From contig NZ_LOWB01000115.1 in the NCBI RefSeq assembly GCF_001522865.1, positions 1-64,000 on the forward strand: a stretch of DNA of 64,000 bases. Reading direction: 5' to 3'. This document shows positions 17,724 to 30,325 of this stretch, one piece after another (the first letter of the stretch is position 1; every line of letters begins with the position of its first letter). The notes under the pieces were generated by a model, which searched no databases, was not told the origin of the DNA, and worked only from the letters and a program-made list of their open reading frames with translations. The DNA is from Burkholderia sp. TSV86. Lineage in GTDB: Bacteria; Pseudomonadota; Gammaproteobacteria; Burkholderiales; Burkholderiaceae. The translations under genes were made by a program, and so were the position numbers.

Positions 17724-19616
17724 TCAGATCTCTATCTTGGTTCCCAGCTCGACGACGCGATTCGCCGGAATCGCGAAGAAATCCGTCGGTTTCGCGGCAT
17801 TCTGGTGCATCCATGCGAACACCCGCTCACGCCAGATCGACATGCCCGGCAAATGAGTCGGCACAACCGTCTCGCGCGCGATGAAGAACGACGTATCCAT
17901 CAGCTCGAACGTGGTGCCGCGCTGACGCGCCACCTCCTCGAGCACGGCCTTCACATCCGGCGTTTCGTTGAAGCCGTACTCCGCCTTAACGATGTAAAGC
18001 CCTTCGCCCGCATCGCGGATCGTCACGCGTTCGTCGTCCTTCACATACGGAATGTCACGCGTGACGAACGTGAGGAAAATGGTCCGCTCGTGAAGAACTT
18101 TGTTGTGCTTGAGATTGTGCAGCAAACTCACCGGCACGAGCTTGCCGCTGCCGGTCAGATAGATCGCCGTGCCCGATACGCGATGCGGCGGATGCGCGAG
18201 CAGCCCTTGGAGGAACGGCTCGAGCGGAATGCCGTCGGCCACCGTGCGCTCCTTGACGAGATGACGCCCCTTGTACCATGTGGTCAGCAAGAAGAACAAC
18301 AGCGCTCCGATGCCGAGCGGCAGCCAGCCGCCCTGCTCGACCTTCAGCAGATTCGCGCCGAAGAACCCGAGATCGATGACGAGGAACATGCCGATGATCA
18401 ACGCGACGAGCAGCCTATTCCAGTTCCATACCTTCACCATCACGACCGCGGCGAGAATCGTCGTGATCACCATCGTCGCCGTTACCGCAATGCCGTATGC
18501 GGCCGCGAGGTTGTCCGAACTCTTGAAGCCGATCACGATGCATAGGATCACGAACAACAACAACCAGTTGACGACCGGCACGTAGATCTGCCCGATCGCG
18601 AGTTCGGACGTATGCAAAATCTTCATCCGCGGCACATAGCCGAGCTGGATCGCCTGGCTCGTCAGCGAATAGGCACCCGATATCACGGCCTGCGACGCGA
18701 TCACCGTCGCGACCGTCGACAGCACGACGAGCGGCAGCGTTCCCCATTGCGGCGCGAGCAGGAAGAACGGATTCGAGATCGCCTTCGGATTGACGAGCAG
18801 CAGCGCGCCCTGGCCGAAATAGTTGAGCACGAGCGACGGCATCACAAGCACGTATGCGGCAAGCCGGATCGGCTTCGCTCCAAAGTGGCCCATATCCGCA
18901 TAAAGCGCCTCCGCGCCCGTCAGCACCAGCACGACCGAGCCGAGCACCACGTAGGCAAGCAGCACGTGGTCAGCCATGAACGAAAATGCGTAGTACGGAT
19001 TGATCGCCGAGATGATCTGCGGCGCTTGCGCGATGTGATACACGCCGAGAACCGCCAGCACGATGAACCAGACGACCATGATCGGGCCGAACAGTTTGCC
19101 GACCGTTGCCGTGCCGTGCCGCTGAATCCAGAACAGCGCGATCAGGATCGCGATCGTGATTGGCATGACGAGATGGGTGAGTTGCGGCGCCGCAACCTGC
19201 AGCCCTTCGACCGCCGACATCACCGAAATCGCCGGTGTGATGACCGCATCGCCATAGAACATACACGCGCCGAAGATGCCCAGGCCCATCATCAGCCCCG
19301 CCACCCGCGACTTTGGCGTCAACGACCGCAACGACAACGCCATCAGCGCAAGCACGCCGCCTTCGCCGTTGTTATCGGCACGCATCACGAACAGCACGTA
19401 CTTGACGCCGACGACGAGGATGATCGCCCAGAACAACAGCGAGATCACGCCCAGAATCGAGCTTTGCGTGAGAGGAATGCCGTGCTCCGGGCTGAACGCC
19501 TCCTTGAGCGAGTACAACGGGCTCGTGCCGATGTCGCCAAAAACTACGCCGATAGCGGCAATCGCGAGTGACTGCAGCGAATGCTGGCGCGTGGACGAGT
19601 GATTCGTGTCGGTCAT
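17724..19616 (-). CDS. kup: Low-affinity potassium uptake protein Kup
   Basis: A 630-residue Kup/HAK/KT potassium-proton symporter. The first membrane helix has the family signature [17 protein letters not shown], followed by about 12 hydrophobic helices in residues 15-440 and a soluble C-terminal domain. It imports K+ at the inner membrane. The start at MTDTNHSS is chosen by family alignment; the upstream 105 open codons have low-complexity non-homologous sequence. Confidence 0.95.
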   Translation of the reverse strand: MTDTNHSSTRQHSLQSLAIAAIGVVFGDIGTSPLYSLKEAFSPEHGIPLTQSSILGVISLLFWAIILVVGVKYVLFVMRADNNGEGGVLALMALSLRSLTPKSRVAGLMMGLGIFGACMFYGDAVITPAISVMSAVEGLQVAAPQLTHLVMPITIAILIALFWIQRHGTATVGKLFGPIMVVWFIVLAVLGVYHIAQAPQIISAINPYYAFSFMADHVLLAYVVLGSVVLVLTGAEALYADMGHFGAKPIRLAAYVLVMPSLVLNYFGQGALLLVNPKAISNPFFLLAPQWGTLPLVVLSTVATVIASQAVISGAYSLTSQAIQLGYVPRMKILHTSELAIGQIYVPVVNWLLLFVILCIVIGFKSSDNLAAAYGIAVTATMVITTILAAVVMVKVWNWNRLLVALIIGMFLVIDLGFFGANLLKVEQGGWLPLGIGALLFFLLTTWYKGRHLVKERTVADGIPLEPFLQGLLAHPPHRVSGTAIYLTGSGKLVPVSLLHNLKHNKVLHERTIFLTFVTRDIPYVKDDERVTIRDAGEGLYIVKAEYGFNETPDVKAVLEEVARQRGTTFELMDTSFFIARETVVPTHLPGMSIWRERVFAWMHQNAAKPTDFFAIPANRVVELGTKIEI

Positions 19617-19942
19617 AAAAGCGGGATAAATCCGTGCTGGGGTCGGAAAAACGAGCGCTATTCTAACTGGCCACGCAAAAATGCCGCCGCGCTGTGTTGT
19701 GAGCGCACCACTTGAAGCGGCGTGCCCAGTGTAGCATGGGGTCGCGACACTTTTGGACGCTGCAACGCGCCAAAAACCGCGCCGCGCCACGGCATGGCGA
19801 TCCAAGCCTCGTTGCGTGATGCGCTGTAACGAGAACATAAAAAAAGGCGCTCCACCGGAGCGCCGTTTCGATGCCGCCGCGCGGAAACCGCATGCGTTAC
19901 CTGCAACGGGAAGGGTCCGCGCAAAGCTCACGCAGAGAGCGG
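19617..19942. other. Gap between kup and the purA-linked phosphoribosyltransferase gene
   Basis: This region carries the kup leader and promoter area on the minus strand and the terminator at 19839-19864. A TAGAAT -10-like hexamer (minus strand, revcomp near 19660) lies close to kup, without a clear -35 box. I see no coding sequence and no riboswitch I can name. Confidence 0.5.
19839..19864 (-). terminator. Intrinsic terminator after the purA-phosphoribosyltransferase genes
   Basis: On the minus strand the stem GGCGCTCC / GGAGCGCC with a 3-base loop is followed by seven T residues. It ends the long minus-strand block about 80 bases after the phosphoribosyltransferase stop codon. Confidence 0.9.
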
Positions 19943-20539
19943 TTACGCGAGTGCCGCGTCGTCGTCGCGCTGCGCGTTACCGCGTTTAATCCACGCGCCG
20001 AGATTATGCGGACGCACCGTGTCCCAATCCTCGAACGGCTGATGAATCCACGGATTCGTCGGCAGGTATTGGACGTGATAATCGGGCTTCACTTTCGAGC
20101 AGCCCTTGTACCAGAGCACCGCGGAACGCACCGCCGTCACGGCCGGATAACGCTCCTTCAGATGCTGCTGGACGCGCGCGAGCGTCACGCCCGAATCAAC
20201 CAGATCGTCGACGAGCAACACGTTGCCGGATAAATCGCCGCGCGTCATCGTAATGTACTGCGCGATGTCGAGCTCGCCCTGCTCGCGGCCCGCCGCCTCG
20301 CGATACGAACTCGTCGCGAGAATCGCGAGCGGCAGATCGTAGATTCGCGACAATTGATCGCCGACGCGCAAGCCACCGCGCGCGAGGCACAGAATCTTGT
20401 CGAACTTCCACCCCGATTCGTGCACCGCGAGCGCAAGCAGCTCGATCAGCCGGTGATATTCGTCCCAGCCGACCCACAGGTTCTTTTCGTCGTTGCGCGG
20501 ATCGGACATTTTGATCGTCATCGTCATGTTTTGCGTCAT
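19943..20539 (-). CDS. Purine phosphoribosyltransferase-like protein
   Basis: A 198-residue type I phosphoribosyltransferase fold protein with the PRPP-binding loop [14 protein letters not shown] and the PPi-loop region [15 protein letters not shown]. It resembles bacterial hypoxanthine or xanthine-guanine salvage enzymes and sits 6 bases after purA, which supports purine salvage. AAGGTG at the end of purA can serve as its ribosome-binding site. Base specificity cannot be assigned from the sequence. Confidence 0.85.
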   Translation of the reverse strand: MTQNMTMTIKMSDPRNDEKNLWVGWDEYHRLIELLALAVHESGWKFDKILCLARGGLRVGDQLSRIYDLPLAILATSSYREAAGREQGELDIAQYITMTRGDLSGNVLLVDDLVDSGVTLARVQQHLKERYPAVTAVRSAVLWYKGCSKVKPDYHVQYLPTNPWIHQPFEDWDTVRPHNLGAWIKRGNAQRDDDAALA

Positions 20540-20545
20540 CGTCGC

Positions 20546-21922
<1,377 letters not shown>

Positions 21923-22048
21923 CTACCTAGGTTCGCCGCCAGCTCCGAATTTTTCCGTTTCACTTCAACGATATGGCACGCTGAAAGCGGCTCGGAAACC
22001 GGCCGGCGGGGCCCAGCGCGGCGGCATCGCGCCGCGATGCGCGCGCCG

Positions 22049-23197
22049 TCAGCGGCGCTCGATGACCCACGCGCCGTCCCGCTCGACGAGCATGCGGTCG
22101 CACGCGAATTCGTCGAGCCCGCCGTCGTGGCCCGGCAACGCCTCGATCACCACCTCGCCCGCATCGCGCAGCGCAGCAACGGTTGTCCGCAACGCAGCAT
22201 CCTGTTTCCACGGCGCGAGAATCGCGGCGCCGCGCGCCTCGACCGGCGAAATCCGCGCGATTTCGCGCAAATCGAGCGAGAAACCCGTCGCCGGACGCGC
22301 GCGCCCGTAGGCCTGGCCGACGTGATCGTAACGTCCGCCGCGCGCCACCGCATTCGGCACGCCGTCGACATACGCGGAAAACATCGCGCCGCTGTGGTAC
22401 GCGTAACCGCGCAAATCGGCGAGATCGATCGTCACTTCCGCATTTGTCACCCGCGTGGCAAGCTCGCTCAGATCGTCGAGCGCGCGGTCGATTTCGGGCA
22501 GCGCGGGCAGCTCGCGCCGCGCATCGTCGAGCACCGACGGATCGCCATACAGATGCGGCAGCGCACGCAGCGCGGCGCGCGTATCCGGGCCGAGATCGTC
22601 GGTCAATTCGTGCAGCAGCGGCACGTCCTTGCCCGCAAGCGCGTCGTACAGCGCCTCGCCGCGCGCGGCGGCCGCCGCGTCGCGCGAGAACAACGCAGCC
22701 AGCACGCCGGCGTGGCACAAATCGAGCCGGATTTTCGTCAGACCAGACAGATGCAGCGCGTCGAGCATCAGCTGCTGGATTTCCTGATCGGCCTCCAGGC
22801 CCGCATGCCCGTAAATTTCCGCGCCGATCTGGATTTGCTCGCGCGTCGCATGCAGACCGCGCGGCCGCGTATGCAGCACGTGGCCGGCATAACAAAGGCG
22901 CGTGACGCCTTGGCGGTTCAGCAGATGCGCATCGATGCGCGCGACTTGCGGCGTGATATCCGCGCGCAGGCCGAGCGTGCGCCCCGACAACTGATCGACG
23001 AGCTTGAACGTGCGCAGATTCAGATCGTTGCCGCCGCCCGTGAGCAGCGATTCAAGATACTCGAGAAGCGGCGGCATCACCATTTCGTAGCCATACGAAC
23101 GAAAACGGTCGAGCAGCCTGCGGCGCAGCTCCTCGATCTTGCGCGCCTCCGACGGCAGTACGTCGGCAATATTCTCGGGAAGTAACCAGGTCGACAT
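22049..23197 (-). CDS. hisZ: ATP phosphoribosyltransferase regulatory subunit HisZ
   Basis: A 382-residue histidyl-tRNA synthetase paralogue that lacks tRNA charging function and forms the hetero-octameric ATP phosphoribosyltransferase with short-form HisG. It retains the class II core ([41 protein letters not shown]) and lacks the C-terminal anticodon-binding domain present in hisS at 31007. The start at MSTWLLP matches the family. Its position upstream of purA is the common arrangement. Confidence 0.94.
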   Translation of the reverse strand: MSTWLLPENIADVLPSEARKIEELRRRLLDRFRSYGYEMVMPPLLEYLESLLTGGGNDLNLRTFKLVDQLSGRTLGLRADITPQVARIDAHLLNRQGVTRLCYAGHVLHTRPRGLHATREQIQIGAEIYGHAGLEADQEIQQLMLDALHLSGLTKIRLDLCHAGVLAALFSRDAAAAARGEALYDALAGKDVPLLHELTDDLGPDTRAALRALPHLYGDPSVLDDARRELPALPEIDRALDDLSELATRVTNAEVTIDLADLRGYAYHSGAMFSAYVDGVPNAVARGGRYDHVGQAYGRARPATGFSLDLREIARISPVEARGAAILAPWKQDAALRTTVAALRDAGEVVIEALPGHDGGLDEFACDRMLVERDGAWVIERR

Positions 23198-23324
23198 CGT
23201 GGCGATCCTACGACAGGAAACACGGCGCGCGCACGCGCCTCGGATTGAAATCGGGTTCGACGCCCGGCTTGGGCCGAACGTCTGCGGCATACGGCGTCGG
23301 CTGGCGCCAACGCGCGGCGAAAGG

Positions 23325-23516
23325 TCAGGTCACGAGCAGCAGCAGCGCGAGCCCGAGCGCCATCACGACGAATCCGCCGATCCGGATATGATGCGGTGGC
23401 CGCTCCGCCATTCTACGGAACGTGTCGCGCCACGCGCTCGGGAACACGAACGGAAACGCGCCCTCGACGATTAGCATCAGCGCGACAGCGAGCAGTAACG
23501 AGCCAGCGAGATTCAT
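23325..23516 (-). CDS. Small membrane protein, DUF2065 (YjeT-like)
   Basis: A 63-residue protein with two hydrophobic helices ([19 protein letters not shown] and [18 protein letters not shown]) joined by a basic segment, typical of DUF2065. It lies 25 bases after hflC, as in many proteobacteria, so it may associate with the HflKC membrane complex; no function is established. An upstream in-frame TTG is less likely than the ATG used here. Confidence 0.85.
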   Translation of the reverse strand: MNLAGSLLLAVALMLIVEGAFPFVFPSAWRDTFRRMAERPPHHIRIGGFVVMALGLALLLLVT

Positions 23517-23541
23517 GTGAGCGGCCAAGCACGCCGGCGTG

Positions 23542-24441
23542 TCAACGTTTGTGGGGAACCGTGCCTGCCGCCGGCGCGCCGCCCGTCGGGCTGCGCATGA
23601 AGCGGAAGAACTCGCTGTCGGGATCGACGACGATGATGTCGTTCGGCTTGAAGCTGTTCCGGTACGCCTGCAAGCTCGCGTAAAACTGATAGAACTGCGG
23701 GTCGCGGCCGAACGCGTCGGCCGCGATCGACGCCGCCTGCGCGTCGCCGTCGCCCTTGATCGATTGCGCTGTCTTATACGCGTCGGCCAGGATTGCCTGC
23801 TGCTGGCGGCTCGCGTCCGCGCGGATCTGCTCGGCCTGGGCGGCGCCTTGCGCGCGTTCGCGCTGCGCCTGCTGCTGCAGATCGGCCGTTATCCGGCGAT
23901 ACGCATCGTCCGCCTGCGCGGCCGGCAGATCGACACGGGTGAGCTGCACGTCGACGATATCGATGCCAAGCGGCGCCGCGGCCGCGCCGAGCGCCTGCTT
24001 CACCTCTTGCGCGATCGCGCGTTGCTCGCCGAGCGCCGCATCGCGCGCACGCTTGGCGAACGCATCGCCAAGCGCGCTCTTGATGGCCGCCGAAAGGCGG
24101 TCGACCTCGCCGCGCGCCGCGCCGCCCGTCTGCTGGTAATACTTGAGCGCATCGGCAATCCGGTATCTGACGACGGGGCTCACGAGCAGATCGCGGCCGT
24201 CCTGCGTGGTCAAGCTTTGCGGATCAGCCAAGTCGAACGACTGGATGCGAATGTCGACGAGCGTCGCCGCCTGCAGCGGCTGCGGCAGTTTGAAATGCAG
24301 GCCGGGGCCGGCAAGCGTCGGTGCGGCGCCGTTGCGCGACGACAATACGGCCGCATGGCGCGGGTCGACGACGAACACCGTCGACGACGCCGCCAACACG
24401 GCGATGGCGATCGCTACGACGAGCGCGATGATTCGATTCAT
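23542..24441 (-). CDS. hflC: FtsH protease modulator HflC
   Basis: A 299-residue membrane-anchored SPFH (prohibitin) protein: one N-terminal transmembrane helix (MNRIIALVVAIAIAVLAASS), then the SPFH domain and a long coiled coil with ATEARQ-like EQIRADASRQQQAI. With HflK it forms the periplasmic cage around FtsH and tunes its proteolysis. It follows hflK by 13 bases. Confidence 0.95.
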   Translation of the reverse strand: MNRIIALVVAIAIAVLAASSTVFVVDPRHAAVLSSRNGAAPTLAGPGLHFKLPQPLQAATLVDIRIQSFDLADPQSLTTQDGRDLLVSPVVRYRIADALKYYQQTGGAARGEVDRLSAAIKSALGDAFAKRARDAALGEQRAIAQEVKQALGAAAAPLGIDIVDVQLTRVDLPAAQADDAYRRITADLQQQAQRERAQGAAQAEQIRADASRQQQAILADAYKTAQSIKGDGDAQAASIAADAFGRDPQFYQFYASLQAYRNSFKPNDIIVVDPDSEFFRFMRSPTGGAPAAGTVPHKR

Positions 24442-24454
24442 GTTGCAGCCCTCG

Positions 24455-25852
24455 TTACTGCAGATCGTCGGTACGCGAACGGCTGCGGAAAGCCTCGCGG
24501 GAACGCAGCGCATCGCTGCCGGATGCCGGGCTGGCGGCAGCCGGCGACGACACGCCCGCGGCGCTTGCAGCCGCAGCGGGCGCCTGCGACGCTGCGGCCA
24601 GCGCCTGCGACGCTGCAGTGGGCGCCGCCGCCCGCGCTTGCGCATCGCTCGCGGGTGCGGCGCCGCTTGTGCCGCTGGCCGCCGCATCGGCCGCGCGCGC
24701 GCGGCCCGCCTCGACGATCTTGTCCAGCGGCAGATACAGCATGCTGTTACCCGCCTTGTTGCCGACGTACACCTTCGTCGTGTTCGAGTAGATCTCCTGC
24801 ATCGTCTCGAGATACATCCGCTCGCGGATCACCGCGGGCGCCTTCGAATACTGCGCATAGACCTCCTTGAAGTGATCGGCGTCGCCTTGCGCCTGCGTGA
24901 CGACGCGCTGGGCGTAAGCCTTCGCGTCGTCGATCATTTTCGCGGCGTCGCCCTGCGCGCGCGGCAGCAGTTCGCTCGCATACGCGCGAGCGGCGTTCTT
25001 TGCGGCTTCGCTGTCCTGGCGCGCTTTCGCAATGTCATCGACGGCCGCCTGTGCCTGCTCGGGCGGCGCAACACTCTGCACGGTCACGCCCGTCACGACG
25101 AGCCCCGTCTTGTAGCGGTCGAGATCGCGCTGGATCGCCTTCGAAAGCGCATCGCGCAGCGCGTCGCGATCGCCGGCGAGCAAGTCGTCCGCGGACCGGC
25201 TGCCGGCCATCTCGCGCACTGCCGCCTGCGCGGCCTGCGCGACGCTGCGCTCCGGGTCGGCCGTGCGGAACAGATAATCGGTGGCAGACCCGATCCGATA
25301 TTGAACGACGAACCGCACATCGACGATATCGGCATCGCGCGTGAGCATCGATGCGTCCTTCACGTTCGCGAGCCGCACGACATTATTGCGGCCGATCTCG
25401 ACCGAGCGCACCTGCACGGTATCGACGATCTCGTGCGACTCGAACGGGGACGGCAGGCGCCAGTGCACGCCTTCGCCGACCGTGCCCTTGTATTCGCCCA
25501 GGCGCAGCACCACGCCCGTCTGCCCGTCCTGCACGACAAAGATGCCGCTGCCGAAATAAATGGCAATCAGCGCGCCCGCGACGATGCCGACGCCCACCCG
25601 TGCTGCGCGCCCGTTGTCCGGGCGCAAGCCGTTGTTGCCGGAGCCCTTGCGGCCGAGCCAGCCGGATAGGCGGCGATTGAAATTCCGCCACATCTCGTCG
25701 AGATCCGGGGGGCCTTCATCGCGCCCGTCCGGACGCTTCGGCCCGTTCGCGCGCGGCGGCTCACCGTTGCCGCCCCGCCCCCAGCGGGGGTCGTTGATCG
25801 ACGGCAATGCGTGCATCGGCCGCTGGGTACTCCGCTCGTTGTAGTCGTTCAC
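24455..25852 (-). CDS. hflK: FtsH protease modulator HflK
   Basis: A 465-residue partner of HflC. A Gly/Pro/Arg-rich cytoplasmic N-terminus with DLDEMWRNFNRRL precedes one transmembrane helix (VGVGIVAGALIAIYFGSGIF), the SPFH domain and a coiled coil, then an Ala/Ser-rich tail. A GTG is taken as start (NDYNERS); an ATG ten codons upstream is the alternative, and neither has a strong ribosome-binding site. It sits between hflX and hflC. Confidence 0.92.
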   Translation of the reverse strand: MNDYNERSTQRPMHALPSINDPRWGRGGNGEPPRANGPKRPDGRDEGPPDLDEMWRNFNRRLSGWLGRKGSGNNGLRPDNGRAARVGVGIVAGALIAIYFGSGIFVVQDGQTGVVLRLGEYKGTVGEGVHWRLPSPFESHEIVDTVQVRSVEIGRNNVVRLANVKDASMLTRDADIVDVRFVVQYRIGSATDYLFRTADPERSVAQAAQAAVREMAGSRSADDLLAGDRDALRDALSKAIQRDLDRYKTGLVVTGVTVQSVAPPEQAQAAVDDIAKARQDSEAAKNAARAYASELLPRAQGDAAKMIDDAKAYAQRVVTQAQGDADHFKEVYAQYSKAPAVIRERMYLETMQEIYSNTTKVYVGNKAGNSMLYLPLDKIVEAGRARAADAAASGTSGAAPASDAQARAAAPTAASQALAAASQAPAAAASAAGVSSPAAASPASGSDALRSREAFRSRSRTDDLQ

Positions 25853-25897
25853 CTGTGTTTGTTCACCAGATTGGAGCAGCATGACCGACCGCAGTCG

Positions 25898-27076
25898 TCA
25901 GTGCCCGTGTTCGGAAACCGGGTGGTCTTCGTGTGATTGCGCCGGCGCGCCGATAATCGGCATGGCGCCAGCGAGATGTTCCGCGGTAGCGATCTCGGCG
26001 ATGGCGGCGCGCAACGCGTCGAGCCCTTGACCCGTTCGCGCGCTCAAAAAGACGCGCGAAATATTACCATACTCGTCCCGCTCGACCGCACCGCCGCGAG
26101 CCGCAAGCTCCGGCACCGCATCGATCTTGTTGAACACGAGAATCTGGCGGATTGAATCCGCGCCGATCTCATGCAGCACACCGTTGACCTGCTCGATCTG
26201 CTCGAGCCGCACCACGCTCGACGCATCGACGACGTGCAGCAGCAGATCCGCATGAATCGTCTCTTCGAGCGTCGCGCGAAACGCGGCGACGAGCTGGTGC
26301 GGCAGCTCGCGAATGAATCCGACCGTGTCGGACACGACGATCTGCCCCACGTCGTCGCCGAGATAGACGCGCCGCGACGTCGTATCGAGCGTCGCGAAAA
26401 GCTGGTCCGCCGCATACGCCTGCGCTTTCGTCAGCGCATTGAACAGCGTCGACTTGCCCGCGTTCGTATAGCCGACGAGCGACACCGACATCGTCCGGTT
26501 GCGCTCGCGCTGGCGGCGCTGCGTGTGGTGCTGGCGGCGCAGTTTCTCGAGCCGCGACTTCAGCATCTTGATGCGCTCGCCGATCAACCGCCGGTCGGTT
26601 TCGAGCTGGGTTTCGCCGGGACCGCGCAGGCCAATACCGCCCTTTTGCCGTTCGAGGTGGGTCCAGGCCCGAATCAGCCGGGTAGCGAGATATTGAAGCT
26701 GCGCGAGTTCGACCTGCAACTTGCCTTCGTGGCTGCGCGCGCGCTGCGCGAAGATGTCGAGAATGAGGCTCGTGCGATCGACGACGCGCCGATTGAGCAT
26801 CCGCTCCAGATTGCGTTGCTGCGCGGGCGCGAGTGCATGGTTGAAGATGACAATTTCGACGTCGTTCGCCTCGCACGCGAGCCGCAATTCTTCGGCTTTA
26901 CCGCTGCCGACGAACATCGCGGCATCCGGGCTCGCGCGGCGGCCCGTCAGCGTGACGGCGGGATGAGCGCCCGCGCTGGCGGCGAGCAGACTGAGTTCCT
27001 CGAGACTGGCTTCGAAATCGGTTTTGCCGAAATCGATGCCGACTAACGCTGCATTGATCAAATTGTCGGATATCAA
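25898..27076 (-). CDS. hflX: Ribosome-associated GTPase HflX
   Basis: A 392-residue HflX GTPase that splits stalled 70S ribosomes under stress. The N-terminal HflX domain with a coiled coil (GIGLRGPGETQLETDRR) is followed by the G domain: G1 GYTNAGKST, G3 DTVGFI, G4 NKID. It lies 55 bases after hfq, in the conserved hfq-hflX-hflK-hflC order. Confidence 0.96.
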   Translation of the reverse strand: MISDNLINAALVGIDFGKTDFEASLEELSLLAASAGAHPAVTLTGRRASPDAAMFVGSGKAEELRLACEANDVEIVIFNHALAPAQQRNLERMLNRRVVDRTSLILDIFAQRARSHEGKLQVELAQLQYLATRLIRAWTHLERQKGGIGLRGPGETQLETDRRLIGERIKMLKSRLEKLRRQHHTQRRQRERNRTMSVSLVGYTNAGKSTLFNALTKAQAYAADQLFATLDTTSRRVYLGDDVGQIVVSDTVGFIRELPHQLVAAFRATLEETIHADLLLHVVDASSVVRLEQIEQVNGVLHEIGADSIRQILVFNKIDAVPELAARGGAVERDEYGNISRVFLSARTGQGLDALRAAIAEIATAEHLAGAMPIIGAPAQSHEDHPVSEHGH

Positions 27077-27131
27077 GATAAGGCGGCTGACATCAATTGC
27101 CGACGGCCATGCGAGCCAGCCGCGGCATAGG

Positions 27132-27371
27132 TTAGGACGCTGCTTCGGCGTCCGGGTGGAAATTCACCGGACGGGCAGGCACGACCGTCGAAATGGCGTG
27201 CTTGTATACCATCTGGGTAACCGTGTTCCGGAGCAACACGACGTACTGGTCGAACGATTCGATGTTCCCTTGAAGCTTGATGCCGTTGACGAGATAGATC
27301 GAAACCGGCACATGCTCCTTACGCAGTGCGTTCAAAAACGGGTCTTGTAACAATTGCCCTTTGTTGCTCAT
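27132..27371 (-). CDS. hfq: RNA chaperone Hfq
   Basis: A 79-residue Sm-like protein that forms a hexamer pairing small RNAs with mRNAs. It has the Sm1 region [20 protein letters not shown] and the Sm2 signature [10 protein letters not shown], and only a short C-terminal tail, as usual for betaproteobacteria. GGAG lies ahead of the start at MSNKGQ. Confidence 0.98.
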
Positions 27372-27441
27372 GGCGTGCTCCATCTTTTTTGCAGGTTGAT
27401 CTAGATTGGGGCGAAGAAAAAGAGATCCGCCGCCAATCGCT

Positions 27442-27447
27442 ACACTA
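27442..27447 (-). promoter_or_regulatory. Candidate -10 box for hfq
   Basis: The minus strand reads TATAGT about 70 bases upstream of hfq, in the gap after der. No convincing -35 hexamer is seen, so the site rests on position and the -10 match. Confidence 0.35.
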
Positions 27448-27508
27448 TAGCCGATTTTGTCTGCGCTCCGGCTCTGCCGTCAGGCCAGACGCGCATGATA
27501 TAGACCGA

Positions 27509-28846
27509 TTATTCCTTGTCGGCATAGGGATTCGTCGACGAACGGAACTCTATGCGCAATGGAGTGCCCGTCAACGAGAAAGTTTCTCGAAAACGATTCT
27601 CGAGATAACGTTTATACGTGTCGGTAACGGCGTCAAGCGCGTTGCCGTGAATCACGATGATGGGCGGATTCTGCCCGCCCTGGTGCGCATAGCGCAGTTT
27701 CGGCCGCACCGGGCCGCGGCGGCGCGGCTGCTGGAACTCGACCGCCTCGATCAACGCGCGCGTGAGCTTAGGCGTCGGCAGTTTCTTCATCGCGGCCGCA
27801 TAGGCATCGTCGACCGAACGCATGAGCGGGCCGATACCCGTTTTCTCCGCGGCTGAAATGAAATGGAATTTCGCGAAATCGAGGAACTTGAGCTTGCGCG
27901 CGAGATCGGCTTTGGTGCGCTCGCGCACATGCGGATCGAGGCCGTCCCACTTGTTCACGCCGACGACGAGCGCGCGCCCCTGCTCGACCACGAAGCCCGC
28001 GATGTGCGCATCTTGATCGGAGATGTCCTGACGCGCATCCAGCAGCAGAATCACGACGTTCGCATCGGCGATCGACTGCAGCGTCTTCACCACCGAAAAC
28101 TTCTCGATCGCCTCGAACACCTTGCCCCGCCGGCGCAGCCCCGCGGTATCGATCAGCGTGTACTGCCTGCCGTTGCGCTCGAAATCCACATAAATCGAAT
28201 CGCGCGTCGTGCCAGGCATGTCGAACGCGATCACGCGCTCCTCGCCGATCAGCGTGTTCACGAGCGTCGATTTACCAACGTTCGGCCGCCCGACGATCGC
28301 GATCTTGGTGCCGCGCGCGGCAGCGTTCTCGTCGCTCTCCTCCGGCTGGCCCGCATAGGCGACGTCGAGCGCCTCGTTGATCATGTCGGTCACGCCGTCG
28401 CCGTGCGCGGCCGAGATCGCGCGCGGATCGCCCAGGCCAAGTTCATAGAAATCTGCGGCGACCGCGGTGTACTTCATCCCTTCGGCCTTGTTGACGACGA
28501 GGAAAATCGGCCGCCCGGTCTTTCTCAGATAGTCGGCGATCGATTTGTCCTGCGGCGCGAGGCCGTTGCGGCCGTCGACGATGAACACGACGACGTCGGC
28601 CTCCTCGACCGCCTGCCGCGTTTGCCGCGCCATCTCGTGCAGGATGCCGTCCTTCGCGACCGGCTCGAAGCCGCCCGTGTCGACGACGAGATACGGCCGC
28701 GCGCCGACCCGCCCCTCGCCGTAATGGCGATCGCGCGTCAGGCCGGGCAGATCGGCGACCAGCGCATCGCGCGAACGCGTGAGCCGGTTGAATAGCGTGG
28801 ATTTCCCCACATTGGGGCGCCCAACAAGGGCAATGACCGGTTTCAT
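27509..28846 (-). CDS. der: Ribosome biogenesis GTPase Der (EngA)
   Basis: A 445-residue protein with two tandem GTPase domains, the feature unique to Der: [12 protein letters not shown] near residue 8 and [12 protein letters not shown] near residue 185, each followed by a DxxG box, and a C-terminal KH-like domain with TRALIEAVE and [15 protein letters not shown]. It is essential for 50S subunit assembly. The start at MKPVIALVG matches the family. Confidence 0.97.
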   Translation of the reverse strand: MKPVIALVGRPNVGKSTLFNRLTRSRDALVADLPGLTRDRHYGEGRVGARPYLVVDTGGFEPVAKDGILHEMARQTRQAVEEADVVVFIVDGRNGLAPQDKSIADYLRKTGRPIFLVVNKAEGMKYTAVAADFYELGLGDPRAISAAHGDGVTDMINEALDVAYAGQPEESDENAAARGTKIAIVGRPNVGKSTLVNTLIGEERVIAFDMPGTTRDSIYVDFERNGRQYTLIDTAGLRRRGKVFEAIEKFSVVKTLQSIADANVVILLLDARQDISDQDAHIAGFVVEQGRALVVGVNKWDGLDPHVRERTKADLARKLKFLDFAKFHFISAAEKTGIGPLMRSVDDAYAAAMKKLPTPKLTRALIEAVEFQQPRRRGPVRPKLRYAHQGGQNPPIIVIHGNALDAVTDTYKRYLENRFRETFSLTGTPLRIEFRSSTNPYADKE

Positions 28847-29137
28847 CTGATGATGTCGTCTACGTGAAGCGCAAGCGGCGGAAGACTCGCGGGCCGCGAG
28901 CGGCTGCGCTTGATGGAAATTAGCACGAATTCGCGCCGAACCGACGCGCACGCGGCTGCATCGGCGCCGCGATACTTTTATTGATCAACCTGCTCCCTGC
29001 GCTGCCGCAAGCCGCGCACGACGTGCGGCAAACCGCCTCCGGCAGACTGCGCAAGACCCACTACCGCGGGCCCGCGCACAACTCATCCTCTTTTCTATCG
29101 CGGCCAGCGTGCGAACCCGCCGCGTGCCGCGCGATAT

Positions 29138-30283
29138 TCAGCGCGGACGGAAACCGTATACGCCGCCGTCCTGCGTTTGCACGACCAGCGTGTTGCCCGC
29201 GAGCACGGGCGCCGCGTTGATCGCGCTGCCGTCCGTCTTCATCCGTGCGACGAATGCGCCGTCGTCACGCGACAGGAAATGCACGAAGCCCTTGTAATCG
29301 CCGAACACCACGGCCCGGCCGAGCAGATACGGCACGCCGACGTCGCGGCTCTTGAGCTTGTCGTTGCGCCAGAGTTCCTTGCCCGTGGCAACGTCATACG
29401 CGGTCACGACCGACCAGTCGTCGCCGCCCACGACCACCGTATCGTCCTGCGCGATGCCGCTGCGGCTGGAGAACGGCTTTTCCCATTGCGGACGGCCGGA
29501 ATTCGCGTCGAAGCAGCCGAGCTGCCCCTGGAACGTCACCGCACATGCTTCGGCGCCGACGAGCGTGGGCGCGCCCGTTACGTCGTTGATCCGCTCGACT
29601 TCGGTCACTCCCTTCGGAAACGACACCGGCGTTTGCCAGAACGGCTCGCCGGTCTGCAGGTTCAGCGCGATAAGACCGCCGCCCGGAAAGCCCGCGAGCA
29701 CCGCGGCGTCGCCCGCGAACGTCATGCCGGCCGACACGCGCAGATTGAGCGGCACGGCCCGGTTGCGGTAGCTCCACTTCTGCTCGCCCGTCTGCGCGGA
29801 GAATGCGATCACTTGGCCATCGATCGTGCGCACGATCACGAAACCGTTGCCGACGAGCGGCGGCGAGAAGATCTCGCCTTGCACGGACGTCTTCCACAGC
29901 AGCTTGCCGTCCGGGCCAAGCACAAAGAGACCACCCTTCAGCGCACCGACGGCGGTCAGATTGCCGTCACTGCCGACGCCGGCCGACAAGTCGGAGCCCA
30001 CCTTCGTGCGCCACACTTCCTGGCCCGTCTTCGCATCGATCTTCTCGACCGAGCCGTTTGCGCCTGCGACATATACCGCATCGCCCACCGCGACCGGCGA
30101 GAACGAATAGCGGCCGCCCTTGCCGACGCTCGCCTTCCACACCTGCTGCACGTCGAGCGCGGGTTTGAACTCGGTGAGCGGCGTCGGCACGCGGCGTGCG
30201 TCCTTCGATGACGAACAGGCCGCGAGAACCAGGACGGCCGCCGTACAGGCAACAGGAGCAGCGTAACGTTTCAGCAGATTCAT
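29138..30283 (-). CDS. bamB: Outer membrane assembly lipoprotein BamB
   Basis: A 381-residue lipoprotein with lipobox LVLAAC (Cys23), followed by repeated PQQ-like WD-type beta-propeller blades (motifs such as DAKTGQEVWR, SAQTGEQKW, DVATGKELWR). It is an accessory subunit of the BAM complex at the periplasmic face of the outer membrane, and its partner bamD is also in this window at 7790. The start is the second Met of the frame, matching a typical signal peptide. It lies between a YfgM-like gene and der, a conserved order. Confidence 0.95.
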   Translation of the reverse strand: MNLLKRYAAPVACTAAVLVLAACSSSKDARRVPTPLTEFKPALDVQQVWKASVGKGGRYSFSPVAVGDAVYVAGANGSVEKIDAKTGQEVWRTKVGSDLSAGVGSDGNLTAVGALKGGLFVLGPDGKLLWKTSVQGEIFSPPLVGNGFVIVRTIDGQVIAFSAQTGEQKWSYRNRAVPLNLRVSAGMTFAGDAAVLAGFPGGGLIALNLQTGEPFWQTPVSFPKGVTEVERINDVTGAPTLVGAEACAVTFQGQLGCFDANSGRPQWEKPFSSRSGIAQDDTVVVGGDDWSVVTAYDVATGKELWRNDKLKSRDVGVPYLLGRAVVFGDYKGFVHFLSRDDGAFVARMKTDGSAINAAPVLAGNTLVVQTQDGGVYGFRPR

Positions 30284-30325
30284 CGATAAGCGAAGCAAAG
30301 TTAGGTTGAGAACAAAAACGCGCGC